Of a stretch of 64,000 bases of DNA, positions 8,489-20,454 are shown piece after piece. The position numbers and the translations under genes were made by a program. The stretch lies in assembly GCA_963855995.1 (NCBI GenBank), contig OY979717.1, positions 61,658,243 to 61,722,242 of the forward strand, read 5' to 3'. Position 1 is the stretch's first letter. The number at the start of each line of letters is the position of its first letter. The notes beneath the pieces were generated by a model. The model ran no database searches, was not told where the DNA came from, and was given only the letters and a program-made list of their open reading frames with translations. This stretch comes from Muricea muricata (taxonomy: Eukaryota; Cnidaria; Anthozoa; Malacalcyonacea; Plexauridae).

Positions 8489-11400
8489 ACAAGACTGCCT
8501 TGGAAGGAAGGTCAAGTTCCACTCCCTATTAACCGAAACCTGTCAAAAGCTAGATTGGAGGGCACCGTGAAAAGGTTGGAACGTATGGGCAAACTGAAAG
8601 AGTACGACCGAATCATGCATGAACAGATCAAAGAGGGAATCATTGAGCCTGTGCCGAGAAATTCTACGGGGGAGAAAGTTCATTACGTACCCCACCAGGC
8701 GGTAGTTCGAGAAAAGGCAGAAACCACCAAGATGAGAATAGTCTACGACTGTTCCTCAAAAACCAATGCTAAGAGTCCATCCTTAAACGACTGTCTGAAA
8801 ACTGGACCTCCACTCCAACCGTTGCTGTTCGACATATTGATCCGAAATAGGTTCAGAAAATTCTGTGTCTCTGGCGACATCCAAAAAGCATTTTTGCAAA
8901 TTTGGATGCATGAAAAAGATCGAGATGCACAACGAATTCTATGGTACGACAACTTGGAAGAGCGAAACGTGACAGATTACCGTTTTACGCGTGTGATTTT
9001 CGGAGCTACATCAAGTCCATATATCCTAGGGGCTACGATGCAAAAACACGTCTCGGAATATACGAACCGATATCCTGAAACCACTAAGTCTCTGCTCGAA
9101 GATACGTATGTTGATGACATTCAAGGAGGCGGGGACAAAGAAGAACAGGCCGTTGCTTTCAAGGAAGAGTCGACAAAAATCCTAGCGGAGGCGAACTTCC
9201 CATTGCATAAATGGCATAGCAATGTGGAGTCCTTGGACGAGGTTAAATGTTGCGAGGATGAGAGTGATCAGACGTACGCCGAAAGTTTGGTTGGTAACAA
9301 GCGAAGCAACGAAACGAAAATTCTTGGGGTTCCATGGAACAAGAAAGAGGACACATTCTCGGTCAGTTTAGAAACAATTGCCAATTTCGATGGTCTGCTG
9401 ACTAAAAGAAAGATAGTATCAGCGATCAACAGCGTTTATGATGTACTTGGATGGAGCTCTCCTGTTACTATACCGGCGAAGATTATATTCGGTGAAATTT
9501 GCCTTCTTAAACTACACTGGGATGAAGAAGTACCAGATGAAATCGCGAAGAAATGGAACGCGTGGGTGAAAGGGCTGAAGCATACTCCAACCGTAGATGT
9601 CCCTCGTTGTGTGTCCACAATTGTCGAAAATGCTCTGAAGTCCTTTCCAATTGCAAGTTCCCACAACTGGGTCGACAGCGTAACCGTCCTGTACTGGTTG
9701 TCTGACCGTGGTGAGTGGTCTACTTTTGTTCGGAATCGCGTGCAGAAGATAAAGGAGCTGTCGAGTACAACATGGAAATACGTACCCACAAGGGAGAACC
9801 CGAGTGACCTTGGCACGAGAGGAACCAGCCCGGACAAATTGGGTGAGTGTGAAAGTAGAAATGTGAAAGTAGAGAGAGCTAAAACGAAACCAACTTCAAA
9901 AGCAATGTTTCTAATGGACGATACGAGTACCGGGGAGAACATTCGGAAATGGGCTGACGAACTACTCAACCGCGTGCCTTACTGGAAACTATTGAGAATA
10001 ACAGCGTACGTGAAGAGATTCATCGACGGTTGCCGAAAGAGCAAGAAGACAGGACCGCTTACCAGGGATGAAATGACGGAAGCAGAAAGAGTCTGGGTCC
10101 GAGTCACCCAAACGTGGAACGAGATAAGGACGGACATGACACTCGCTAAAGATGAAAGTGGATTGGTTCGATGCATGGGGCGAATACAAGGGTATCAGCC
10201 TATATTCATATCCAGAGAGTCTACGTTGGCGAGGCGGCTCATAGAACACTGCCATTTACAAAGTTTGCACGGGGGAATAGCAGCCACGATGTCTAACGTC
10301 AGAGAGAAATTTTGGATCCCCAAGCTAAGATCAGTCGTCAAAAGTGTCGTGCACAAGTGCAACCTCTGCAAGAGATATAGAGTAAAAGCAATGGATCCTC
10401 CGACGACAGCACCGCTTCCCAATTTCCGTACTGAATTTACCGAGCCATTTAGCACGACCGGTGTTGATTTCGCTGGTCCGTTATACTACAAAATTGGAAA
10501 GAACAAGACGAGTAAAGCATATGTTGCCTTATTTACCTGCGCATCTACAAGAGCGGTACATTTGAGTCTATGCAAAGAGATGACCCTAATTGAGTTCAAA
10601 AGAGTAATGAAGAATTTCGTTGCTAGAAGAGGATGCCCTAAACTTGTCGTGAGCGACAACGCCAAAACGTTCAAAGCAACAAAGAAATGGCTGACAACCT
10701 TAGCTCGCGATGAAGACCTTTTCAACTATCTGGCGGTAAATAATATCGACTGGAGGTTCAATGTGTCGCGATCACCGTGGTGGGGTGGGTTTTTCGAAAG
10801 ACTCGTCGGCATCATGAAAACTAGCCTATCGAAGACGATTGGAAAGGCCTTGTTGAGATTCGAGAAACTTGAGGAAGCGTTATTGGATGTCGAAGTGTTT
10901 ATGAACAATCGTCCATTATGTTACGTTGGCGAAGAGTTTGAAGTCCCAGTTATAACGCCCAACATTTTGTTGCATGGGCAACCGACCTGTTTTCTGGAGG
11001 AGAACGCTGACGAGATGGACGGTGAGAAGGGAAAGTTATGCCGCAGATTGCGATACACGAAGACGTGTCGAGAGAATGTTCGAAGACGGTGGGTCAACGA
11101 ATACCTCCACGCACTGCAAGAACGATTCGTTGCAAAGGATTGTGGAAGAAAGCGAAATAGTCTAGAGACGAATTCGGTTGTTCTGCTGAAGGATATGACT
11201 AAACATCGAGCAAAGTGGAAGCTTGGAAAGATAGTGGACACTGTTGTTGGAAGGGACGGAGTCACGCGAGGTTACAAGATAAAGACGGGTAACGGTTACG
11301 TAATCGAGAGACCGTTCCAATTGGTTTGTGATCTCGAGATTAGCCAGGGAGATGCACGGGAGAACGATCATGACAAGACCGAAGTTATCAACGCGAAGGA

Positions 11401-11509
11401 TGAACATGAACAAGTCGAGTCAACGGAAAGAAACATTCGAAGGGCGAAGAGAGCAGCTGTAGACAGTTTGGTCGGACTTATTGCTAACGAGAACGAGGAC
11501 GATTATTAA
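8489..11509 (+). pseudogene. pol: BEL/Pao reverse transcriptase-integrase, RNase H core deleted
   Basis: An open frame of about 1000 codons follows the TAG at 8486; residue numbers here count from 8555. RT has SGDIQKAFLQI and the catalytic YVDD at residue 185 (9107-9118). The connection region VYDVLGWSSPV follows. Around 9645 the protein jumps from ENALKSF to PIASSHNWVDS, and the catalytic RNase H segment present in BEL element 2 (FGDASK through IPRLELVAGH) is missing, roughly 65 residues, with the frame kept. Integrase has the HHCC-type segment (HCHLQSLHGG, CNLCKRYR) and D638, D701, E748 (46 residues between the last two). A C-terminal DUF5641-like segment (LGKIVDTVVGRDG) closes it. The long frame looks healthy, but cDNA synthesis needs RNase H. 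Confidence 0.9.
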
Positions 11510-11533
11510 CTTTCCAATATTTAAGTTGTTAAC

Positions 11534-11549
11534 TTAAATGGGGGGAGGG
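11534..11549 (+). promoter_or_regulatory. Polypurine tract of BEL/Pao 1
   Basis: The purine-rich AAATGGGGGGAGGG directly precedes the LTR start TGTAGAAAATC. This is where plus-strand synthesis is primed in LTR elements. Confidence 0.8.
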
Positions 11550-11717
11550 TGTAGAAAATCTTGCCCGAGCCTGGTCGCAGGCAACCCGAACCTGTTCGCA
11601 GGCAAGACTTTAGTTGCTATAGCAACGCAAAAACGTGGCGAGTACGTAGGGTTTTTTGTATTTTTGGTTAATTTGGTTGACTTTAAGCGTTTTTCACTAA
11701 CTTATAAGGGTTTTAAC
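11550..11717 (+). repeat. 3' LTR of BEL/Pao 1 (matching part)
   Basis: Matches 5055-5221 with few differences, then diverges. Sequence to about 11830 could be the rest of a different LTR variant. Confidence 0.7.
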
Positions 11718-12149
11718 ATATCTGCAGCTTTTGAGCGAAAAATATTAAATATTGAAGAAGCTACAGCGATTTTAAAGCGAATTCTTTACAATTTGTCGCG
11801 AATTCGTCACGTTTCACCTGTCAAAACCAATGCCTGTAGGACACGGAAAGCGGAATGGGGAAAGCGGATCTACAGGTAAAAATTTGTTTAGCGTGCTTTT
11901 TGCGTGTCTATGGCAACTGACTTAAGACTTGCAAAAGAATAGCAATCGGTGAAGCTGCCGTATCCACCATTTTTGAAAGTCTCGGTTTTCGACTGTTAGC
12001 ACCAAGACAATATCTTTCACAAATAGCGTTTCATTCACATTCACTTTCTAAACTCGACGCGTTTTTGCTGAATATGCTGTCACTAAGGAGGATTGAGAAC
12101 CGCCATATCCCGCTCGGGCTCGCCCCAGGACGCTTCTCATCTCTCTAGT
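11718..12149. other. Intergenic, no gene recognised
   Basis: No motif or long frame is seen. The first 100 bases may still be LTR. Confidence 0.4.
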
Positions 12150-12602
12150 TAGATAGATTTAGATTGAGGACGTCGACGTCTAAGACGACGTGAAAATGAC
12201 GTAATCAAACAACTGACTTCTACTTCCGGTTTAATCTAGAACGTCAGATTTGTCTTTTTGCCACAGGTCACCCCGAATGCGTACAGTGTTTATATAGCGT
12301 TCAGTGGGACAGCATCTGTTACATAATGTATATATTAACACAAAGGTTGGCAAGTAAATACAAATTTGAACACTCGTACAAAATTTAAACCACAAAAAAA
12401 TCTGCAAAAAGACTTCGATATTCATTTAAAAACATACACATATTGAGAAGACATACCTGAAAAGCATATACGTTGTATTTTTGTGTCAATTCAACATTTT
12501 TTACCCGACGAAATTCGCGAAAAGTCATCAAATTTTTAGTTGTTTTTCGCTAAAACTATACGCGATGCCGGCTGCCTGCCTTACGTCACAGGAAAAAGCT
12601 CC

Positions 12603-12893
12603 CTGATTGGCCTGGTGGAAACTCAATTTTTTTACCGCGAAAGCAAAACCGGGGAGCTACGTAATATACAATGAATATACAATGCTTCTTCTTTTGCACC
12701 TCTTCACATCTTTAGCACTTCAGTTTAAAATTTTCCGCAGTTGTTTGCAGTTGTTACTGAGTTGTTGTTTTTAAAAAAAGCTTTCACTTCAAATTTCCCT
12801 CCGCAGCGTTGGCGTAGCTCTGAAAATTTTAATATTTCTCTCCCCGGTTTTGCTTTCGCGGTAAAAAAATTGAGTTTTCACCAGGCCAATCAG
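12603..12893. mobile_element. MITE with TIRs of about 53 bp in the left arm
   Basis: CTGATTGGCCTGGTGGAAAC and TACCGCGAAAGCAAAACCGG at the left are repeated inverted at 12839-12893. The homologous right arm near 25825 is uninterrupted here, confirming an insertion. The duplication could not be delimited. Confidence 0.75.
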
Positions 12894-13097
12894 CGTATAC
12901 CTGTCGCGTTTTAGGGGTGGAATACTTTTGTTGGGTTTTTTGTTGTGCCCAACGGAAGTGGATTTTCCATTAATGCAAGTTAGAAATGCGCATGCGCGAA
13001 CGTTTTGGAACATCCAAAACTATAAATGCATTGATGATGGTTTTTGCATTCGAGTAGCTCTTTTTAAAAATATTATACACTAACAGCTGAAGCATTT

Positions 13098-15265
13098 TTT
13101 CCGCGCTAACCCAACAGCCCAACAGCCCAACGGAAGTAAAAAAGATCCAACAAAAACAACAGACCCAACAAACACAACAGCCCAACAACCCAACAGCCCA
13201 ACGGAAGTAAAAAATATCCAACGAATACAACAGACCCAACAAACACAACAGACCCAACAGCCCAACGGAAGTAAAAAGACCCAACAAACACAACATACCC
13301 AACAAACACAACAGCCCAACGGATGTAAAAAAGATCCAACGAACACAACCGACCCAACAAACACAACCGACCCAACAACCCAACAGCCCAACGGAAGTAA
13401 AAAAGATCCAACGAACACAACAGACCCAACAAACACAACAGCCCAACGGAAGTAAAAAAGATCCAACAAAAACAGCGGACCCAACAAACACAACAGACCC
13501 AACAGCCCAACAACCCAACAGCCCAACGGAAGTAAGAAAAATCCAACGAACACAACCGACCCAACAAACACAACGGACCCAACAGCCCAACGGAAGTAAA
13601 AAAGATCCAACGAACACAACAGACCCAACAAACACAACAGCCCAACAACCCAACTGCCCAACCGAAGTAAAAAAGATCCAACGAATACAACAGACCCAAC
13701 AAACACAACAGACCCAACAGCCCAACAGCCCAACGGAAGTAAAAAAGATCTAACTAAAACAACAGACCCAACAAACACAACAGACCCAACAGCCCAACGA
13801 AAGTAAAAAAGATCCAACTAAGACAACAGACCCAACAAACACAACAGCCCAACAGCCCAACGGAAGTAAAAAAGATCCAACGAACACAACAGACCCAACA
13901 AACACAACAGACCCAACAGCCCAACAACCCAACGGAAGTAAAAAAGATCCAACAAAAACAACAGACCCAACAAACACAACAGCCCAACGGAAGTAAAAAA
14001 GATCCAACGAACACAACAGACCCAACAAACACAACAGCCCAACAACCCAACAGCCCAACGGAAGTAAAAAAGATCCAACGAACACAACAGACCCAACAAA
14101 CACAACAGACCCAACAGCCCAACAGCCCAACGGAAGTAAAAAAGATCCAACAAAAACAACAGACCCAACAAACACAACAGCCCAACAACCCAACAGCCCA
14201 ACGGAAGTAAAAAATATCCAACGAATACAACAGACCCAACAAACACAACAGACCCAACAGCCCAACGGAAGTAAAAAATATCCAACAAAAACAACAGACC
14301 CAACAAACACAACAGCCCAACAACCCAACAGCCCAACGGAAGTAAAAAAGATCCAACGAATACAACAGACCCAACAAACACAACAGACCCAACAGCCCAA
14401 CAGCCCAACGGAAGTAAAAAAGATCCAACTAAAACAACAGACTCAACAAACACAACAGCCCAACAGCCCAACGGAAGTAAAAAAGATCCAACAAAAACAA
14501 CAAACACAACAGCCCAACAGCCCAACGGAAGTAAAAAAGATCCAACGAACACAACAGACCCAACAAACACAACAGCCCAACAGCCCAACGGAAGTAAAAA
14601 AGATCCAACGAACACAACAGACCCAACAAACACAACAGACCCAACAGCCCAACGGAAGTAAAAAAGATCCAACTAAAACAACAGACCCAACAAACACAAC
14701 AGCCCAACAGCCCAACGGAAGTAAAAAAGATCCAACGAACACAACAGACCCAACAAACACAACAGACCCAACAGCCCAACGGAAGTAAAAAAGATCCAAC
14801 TAAAACAACAGACCCAGCAAACACAACAACCCAACAGCCCAACGGAAGTAAATAAGATCCAACGAACACAACAGACCCAACAAACACAACAGACCCAACA
14901 GCCCAACGGAAGTAAGAAAGATCTAACAAACACAACAGACCCAACAAACACAACAGACCCAACAGCCCAACAGCCCAACGGAAGTAAAAATGGTCTAACA
15001 AAAACAACAGACCCAACAAACACAACAACCCAACAGCCCAACGGAAGTAAAAATATCCAACGAACACAACAGACCCAACAAACACAATAGACCCAACAGC
15101 CCAACGGAAGTAAAAATATCCAACGAACACAACAGACCCAACAAACACAATAGACCCAACAGCCCAACAGCCCAACGGAAGTAAAAAAGATCCAACAAAA
15201 ACAACAGACCCAACAAACACAACAACCCAACAGCCCAACGGAATTAAAAAAGATCCAACGAACAC
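13098..15265. repeat. 2.2-kb minisatellite, units of about 55-72 bp, CCCAACGGAAGT core
   Basis: About 30 or more variants of CCCAACGGAAGTAAAAAAGA, TCCAACRAA, CACAACAGACCCAACAAACA, with optional extra CCCAACAG blocks. All three minus-strand frames stay open over hundreds of codons (GSVVFVGSFLLPLGC-like, CWVCC-like and LLCLLG-like), an effect of the repeat composition, not evidence of a protein. The core occurs once in each arm of the host element (about 12950 and about 25760). Confidence 0.95.
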
Positions 15266-16194
15266 AACAACCCAAGAATTGCTTCAGAATGGTCAAAACT
15301 TTTGTAAGAAGATCCTTGACGTTGAGATGAATGTTGAAAATAAGCCCACGGTATGTAGGGATTCACTTTTTTTTAAATTGAGATTTTTATTCAACTTAAA
15401 TATTTTGTCATCATGCCACGTGGCTCGGGGCACTGAGACACGATCTTTGATTTTTGTTTCTAACTTTTCTATTTTTGCAAGTATCGTGGGCCGACGGTAT
15501 TGGCTAGCAGAAATTAATATTACAAAAATAAATATGGTTTTAAAAGCTTAGGTTAACGTTTTGTACGAAACCGTCGAGGTTGCACGCGGGTTAGTATAGC
15601 AGGTTAGATAGTGCATAAAACAACTACGTGATCTTGTATTACCTTTAACGATGTTCCCTGAAGTTTCAATTTAATTTTAAATAACAATTCAAATTACAAT
15701 TATATATTAAAATCGTGTAAGATATCCTTGCACTGCTTGTTCAGGATGTTGTAAGATATGTTTTACTCTAGTTTGTTTTTAAATGGTCAAGGAAATAGTT
15801 TGTAACAATCTTATGTAGAACCAAAAGTTTAAATGAAGAAAATAAGTATGTCTTTTTAATACAATACAAGCTAACACATAAGACTACTTCACCTAATTTC
15901 ATTTTTGGACCAATGGACCTGTTGTATATGGGCGATTCCATGTGTTCTGTACGGGACATCGATCCGGTGCTGCCATTTACAATATATGAAATTACAGCAG
16001 AATTTTTGTCATCTCCATTTTGAAGTTTTTCTGGTATCTAATTTATACATGCTAGGCAGATCATGTAATTCTGTTTTTATACATAATAAAGTAATTTATA
16101 TAAAATGTTGTATGTGATCAGTGGAGGGCAGTCTGTGAGTTGATCTTATAGCTGTAAAACACTGTAGAAGGCTTTGATGTATGCAAAATTTATT
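15266..16194. other. No gene recognised
   Basis: Only short frames without recognisable domains. Confidence 0.4.
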
Positions 16195-16352
16195 TATCCA
16201 TTGTGACCAGTGTGACCATTGTGACCAGTGTGACCATTGTGACCAGTGTGACCAGTGTGACCATTGTGACCATTGTGACCAGTTTGACCATTGTGACCAG
16301 TGTGACCATTGTGACCAGTGTGACTATTGTGATCAGTGTGACCGGTATGACT
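16195..16352. repeat. 9-bp microsatellite TGTGACCAK
   Basis: About 17 copies alternating TGTGACCAT and TGTGACCAG, with a few substitutions towards the end. Confidence 0.95.
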
Positions 16353-16960
16353 ATGTAGGTTGACATTTACAAGGGATCACACACGCCAATGACGCCAACT
16401 CACCATGCTTTCATATGAAAGAACCATTTCTATGCGCATGCGCAGACGATAGTGACTTGTGACCGGTCACATTGTGATAGGGTTCTAATCTTGATAAAAA
16501 ATATATCGTGCATGGTATATTTCTCAAACAGAGCATCCCATCGCAATTCGCAACTTCCCCGCCCATTCTTTGATATTTATGTCAAACTAACGTACATGAC
16601 GTCATTAAGTAGTTATAAGTATTATAAAGAGATAGGTACCCAAAAGGAGGGATTTTCTGGACTCGATGTTTCTAATGACTTTTGACGAAGTTTTCAATAA
16701 CGAGACATCGCCTTCAAAGTCGAGAATTTTCGAGAGTTATTCACAATTTATTTGAGAATAAATATAACATTATTAGTCATCGCGGTACATCAAAGAAAAC
16801 CGAGAAATATTATCTGAGCAAACCATGCAAAATGCCGCAATAGTAATTACTTAATCAAAAACATAAAATCTACTGAATTTTATCGACTAATCTTCAACAG
16901 AATCTATATTGTTATTACGTAATAACCATTCCACACGGGGACAAGGACGAGTATTTGTTT
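16353..16960. other. No gene recognised
   Basis: Short frames only. It ends at the target duplication of the next element. Confidence 0.4.
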
Positions 16961-16967
16961 GTAAAAT

Positions 16968-17519
16968 CCTAGGTAGCCCACTAATTGATGGTATATTTTT
17001 GGTTCAAAAAATGTGTATTTGTTCTTGTGTTACTCTTTCTACAACTTTATTGATGCGCGCGATCCAGTTCAATGCGCGGTCAGCTTGTGATGCATCATGT
17101 ATATATATTTTCCTGATGTAAACGCTGTATACATGATGTAAACGTTGATGCATCACTATGGCAAGCCAAACATGTCAAAAGTATGGCAAGCCAAACATGT
17201 CAAAAGTGTTAGATTATGGAAATCATATGTTGAAATACAATGTTTGGTAGTTGAGATGTAACATTCAATTGATGAGTTAAACAATTACCACGTTGAGATA
17301 ATAATCAGTAATCGAGAATTAAATATCACTGTTTGAGATCAAAATTTTGCATGTTGAGAAAAAAAATCGATATGTGAGAAAAAACAAGTGATGGTTAAGT
17401 TCAAAATAAAGTGATGGTTGAGTTAAAAAAAGCGATGGTTGAGTTGAAAAAAAAGTGACGGTTGAGTTAAAATAAATTGATGATTGAGTTAAAAAAATTT
17501 ATGGTTGAGTTTGTACCAA
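16968..17519. repeat. Left TIR of the integrase/HECT transposon
   Basis: Inverted at 22357-22890. It contains a 26-bp direct duplication near 17157-17207 (TGGCAAGCCAAACATGTCAA) and, closest to the gene, five or six degenerate units of about 20 bp (GTGATGGTTGAGTTAAAAAA) at 17385-17515 that could be transposase binding sites or a promoter. Confidence 0.9.
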
Positions 17520-17543
17520 GGCCTAACAAATAAACGCGGTCAA

Positions 17544-19001
17544 ATGCAAATGGCGGAGGACCAAGCTGAAGATCTTAGAGAGTTCTTTTCTTCTTTAATT
17601 GAAATTCTTCATAGGACTGATAGAGTTAGCGTTTCTCTGGATACTGTTCAACTGGAAATATGCGAGAGGAGACTTGAAGGAAGTCTTGGCATTGTACTGG
17701 CACTTTCTTCAGCTCTAGATGAAGCATCAAACCTAAAAGATCTTTTGGATGAATTATCTGATATCTTAACTACTAAACTGTTAAGTACAGGATTTATTTT
17801 AGATTTATTGAGAAATGCTTCTGTAGCTGAAAACCGCTACCCAGATGTTCTTCTCAGTACAGGAGAAAGACCAGCATTCAACATCACAAAAGGGCAGATC
17901 GAACAACTTCGCGAGACTGGGATGAACTGGAGATCTGTGGCAAAGGTCCTTAGAATAAGTGATAGCACATTGTATAGGCGTAGACTGGAGTTAAACGTGA
18001 CCGACACATTCTCACTAATTGAAGATGACGAACTAGACCATGTAATTCAAGATATACTGAGATTAACTCCCTACAGTGGTGAAACCTATGTTAAAGGAGC
18101 CCTCCAAGGTCGAGGAATTACAGTTCAGAGAGCTAGAATAAGAGCAAGTCTCTTTCGTATTGACCCTGTCGGGAGGGCAATAAGACGGCGACGTCAAATT
18201 GTTAGAAGAACATACAACGTAACTTCTCCAAACAACCTTTGGCATATAGATTCTAACCATAAACTTATACCTTGGCGTTTTGTCATTCACGGGTGCATTG
18301 ATGGCTATAGTCGTGCAATTATTTATCTACATTGCTGTGCAGACAACAAAGCCTCATTAGTTTTGGAATTTTTCGGAAAAGGTGTCAATGAATTTCGCCT
18401 TCCTAAGAGGGTCCGTGGTGATCGTGGGATGGAAAATGTGGAAGTTGCACGGTACATGATACAGGGCCGAGGCTTGAACAGAGGCAGCTTTATAGCAGGG
18501 CGCAGTGTCCACAACCAAAGGATTGAAAGGTTGTGGGCTGAAGTTAATAGGGTGAGCTCAGCTGTTTACATAGACTTATTTCGCTTCCTTGAAGGCTATG
18601 GCTTACTCGACTCACTAAGTGAGTTGTACCTTTATGCATTGCACTTTGTGTATTTGCCTCGAATAAGTGCTTCGTTACAAGAATTTCAGAGACAATGGAA
18701 CCATCATGGGTTGCGTACTGTTAATCACCAGTCTCCCATGGCCCTATGGCATGCAGGTATGTTAAATCAGATGGATGATTTAGAAGGGGATACAGCCTTT
18801 TATGGTGTAGATTTTTACGAAACATTCACTAACATTCATTCAGACAATGATGTCATTGTTCCTGAAACTACTATTATCTTGAGACAAGAGCAGATTGATC
18901 TTCTGGAACAATCTATACATCCTCTTGAAGAGGATGGCAATTATGGTATAAATCATTACCTGAATGCTCTTGAAATTTTGACGAGCTTCAATCTTGGCTA
19001 A
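17544..19001 (+). CDS. Integrase-type DDE transposase
   Basis: An uninterrupted 485-codon frame from ATG 17544 (a second ATG at 17550, ATGGCGG, is equally plausible). Upstream in-frame sequence lies within the TIR and lacks an ATG. Residues 1-105 are acidic and helical. At about 114-150 is a resolvase-like helix-turn-helix ([20 protein letters not shown], then LYRRRLEL). From about 230 an RNase-H-fold integrase core has D236 (WHIDSN), D293 (RGDRGMEN) and E328 (NQRIERLW), with 34 residues between the last two, the pattern of IS3-like and retroviral-type integrases. It would bind the TIRs and catalyse strand transfer. No stop or frameshift is seen, so the gene may be functional or recently so. 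Related broken copies occur at 33682-34792 and 40162-40644. Confidence 0.9.
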   Translation: MQMAEDQAEDLREFFSSLIEILHRTDRVSVSLDTVQLEICERRLEGSLGIVLALSSALDEASNLKDLLDELSDILTTKLLSTGFILDLLRNASVAENRYPDVLLSTGERPAFNITKGQIEQLRETGMNWRSVAKVLRISDSTLYRRRLELNVTDTFSLIEDDELDHVIQDILRLTPYSGETYVKGALQGRGITVQRARIRASLFRIDPVGRAIRRRRQIVRRTYNVTSPNNLWHIDSNHKLIPWRFVIHGCIDGYSRAIIYLHCCADNKASLVLEFFGKGVNEFRLPKRVRGDRGMENVEVARYMIQGRGLNRGSFIAGRSVHNQRIERLWAEVNRVSSAVYIDLFRFLEGYGLLDSLSELYLYALHFVYLPRISASLQEFQRQWNHHGLRTVNHQSPMALWHAGMLNQMDDLEGDTAFYGVDFYETFTNIHSDNDVIVPETTIILRQEQIDLLEQSIHPLEEDGNYGINHYLNALEILTSFNLG

Positions 19002-19478
19002 AGTTGACCTGCTGTATGTGTCAGACTACACACAATTAGGGCCATGTGCAAACCTTAATGAAAGCACAATACACATAAAAATTTGGCTCTTTCTCATCAC
19101 ATGCATATTATTTTTGCTCAAAGAATAATAACAATGTTGCCATGTGAACAATTGCATAACATAGATGTTACTATTCATCAATTTAAGGGAAATACAATAA
19201 TGCATGTGACAAGAAAAGACTAAATTTTTGTGTGTGTTCCTATACCAACATAAATGAGCTGTAACATGTTTCTAATGCATCTCCAAGCATGTTTGGTAAT
19301 GAACTATAAATGACATCAGGTTTCTTTTGTATGTAAAAGGAAATTATGGCTACAAGTTCTGATTATATAAGTTATTTTTTTCATTTGTACAATTAGTAAA
19401 CATAGCAAACGATCAGTGATGATATTTTTTATACCAACAATTATCATGTTAACCACAGTTTTAACCATACAATGGACA

Positions 19479-19880
19479 ATTTGCATGTTAGACTAACTTT
19501 CAGTCTAGCCAAGACAAACAAAATCTTTTACAACTGCTAAAAAGAGCATCCTAAAATTAGTAGAATTGCCAAGTTTGGTGGCGAAATGTTGTAAAACATG
19601 GAAAATATGGCGTCACAAAGTTTGCAAATTTGTATACATTTGTATTACGCGAGAAAAAAGTTACCACTTTTCAGCTAAAATTGTATCAAAAGTGGCAACT
19701 TTTTCCTCGCGTAATACAAATGTATACAAATTTGCAAACTTTGCGAGGCCATATTTTCCATGTTTTACAACATTTCGCCACCAAACTTGGAAATTCTACT
19801 AATTTTGGGATGCTCTTTTTAACTGTGGTAAAAGATTTTGTTTGTCTTGCCTAGATTGAGAGTTAGTCTAACATGCAAAT
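19479..19880. mobile_element. 402-bp near-perfect palindrome (foldback/MITE)
   Basis: ATTTGCATGTTAGACTAAC at the left and its inverse at the right bound two arms that match almost throughout, including TTGCAAATTTGTATACATTT and AAAAGTTACCACTTTT. The centre is near 19679. Transcription would give a long hairpin. Confidence 0.88.
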
Positions 19881-20013
19881 CGTCTATTAAGTAGAAACTA
19901 TAATTAATAACGATTATAATTAATATAGATTAATAACAACAAAATGTCAACATGCTATGCACAGGCATTCTATATTCATCTGTTGCAGCTTCTAATCTAC
20001 CATTATGCAACAC

Positions 20014-20258
20014 TAGGGATGCTCGGTATGAGAAATTTTCGATTTTGAAAAGTGAAAACACTGTGTATGATAAGATGACGATCTAGTGTGATGATGTGTC
20101 GAAGCTATTTGAAAAGAATTTCAGTCCTTAGCGTAAAAAACTCCGTATATCGGAAATTTCGGTACATCGGTATTAGTGAAGATGTCATACCAATATACCG
20201 ATTTTGAATCCAATACCGATATTTTCGGTATATCGAAGATATAGATTGAACATCCCTG
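20014..20258. mobile_element. Probable hAT-type MITE
   Basis: Ends TAGGGATGCTCGGTAT and ACATCCCTG, with interior CGGTATATCGGAAATTT-like motifs as in the MITE at 4525. Flanks TGCAACAC and TGTAACAT match at 6 of 8. Confidence 0.5.
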
Positions 20259-20454
20259 TGTAACATTGTACATAAAATCTTTTTTCATTGTATGAGACAT
20301 TGCAAAACAACCTAACAAAAATGTTACTTTTAACTTTTGTCTTACTTCTTGAAATAACAAGTTATCAGCCGCCTTAACAGGATAGCCCGGCTTAGGTATC
20401 GACAAGAACCTTGCAACAACCATTCCATCATGACAGGGTTAACACGAATGGAAA

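Larger units (their letters stand above)
5055..11717 (+). mobile_element. BEL/Pao LTR retrotransposon 1 (defective)
   Basis: Two LTR-like sequences starting TGTARAAAATCTTGCCCGAG occur at 5055 and 11550 and flank gag, protease, RT and integrase regions in canonical BEL order. A primer-binding-site-like TGGCGACCC lies after the 5' LTR near 5338, and a polypurine tract precedes the 3' LTR. The LTRs match for about 165 bp and then diverge, so one has been replaced or recombined. The coding region has at least three frameshifts, one stop and an internal deletion of the RNase H core. Two small elements sit in the leader. The 3' limit of the element may lie further right, to about 11830. Confidence 0.9.
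19002..20454. other. Convergent intergenic region of the transposon
   Basis: 3' sides of both genes. It contains the palindrome at 19479-19880 and a hAT-like MITE at 20014-20258, otherwise no motif. Confidence 0.6.

Noticed and set aside
9436..9969. 177-codon minus-strand frame inside BEL element 1
   Set aside because: Antisense shadow of the pol frame.
13080..15296. Long minus-strand open frames (200-284 codons) rich in Val, Phe, Gly, Leu and Cys, looking like membrane proteins
   Set aside because: They overlap in all three frames and follow the minisatellite exactly. Low-complexity repeat translation, no start context or domain.
13098..16352. CRISPR-like array
   Set aside because: Units are contiguous without spacers of unrelated sequence, and the DNA is eukaryotic.
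16181..16363. HCDQCDHCDQ-type Cys/His-rich frame that could look metal-binding
   Set aside because: It is the 9-bp microsatellite translated, with no flanking gene structure.
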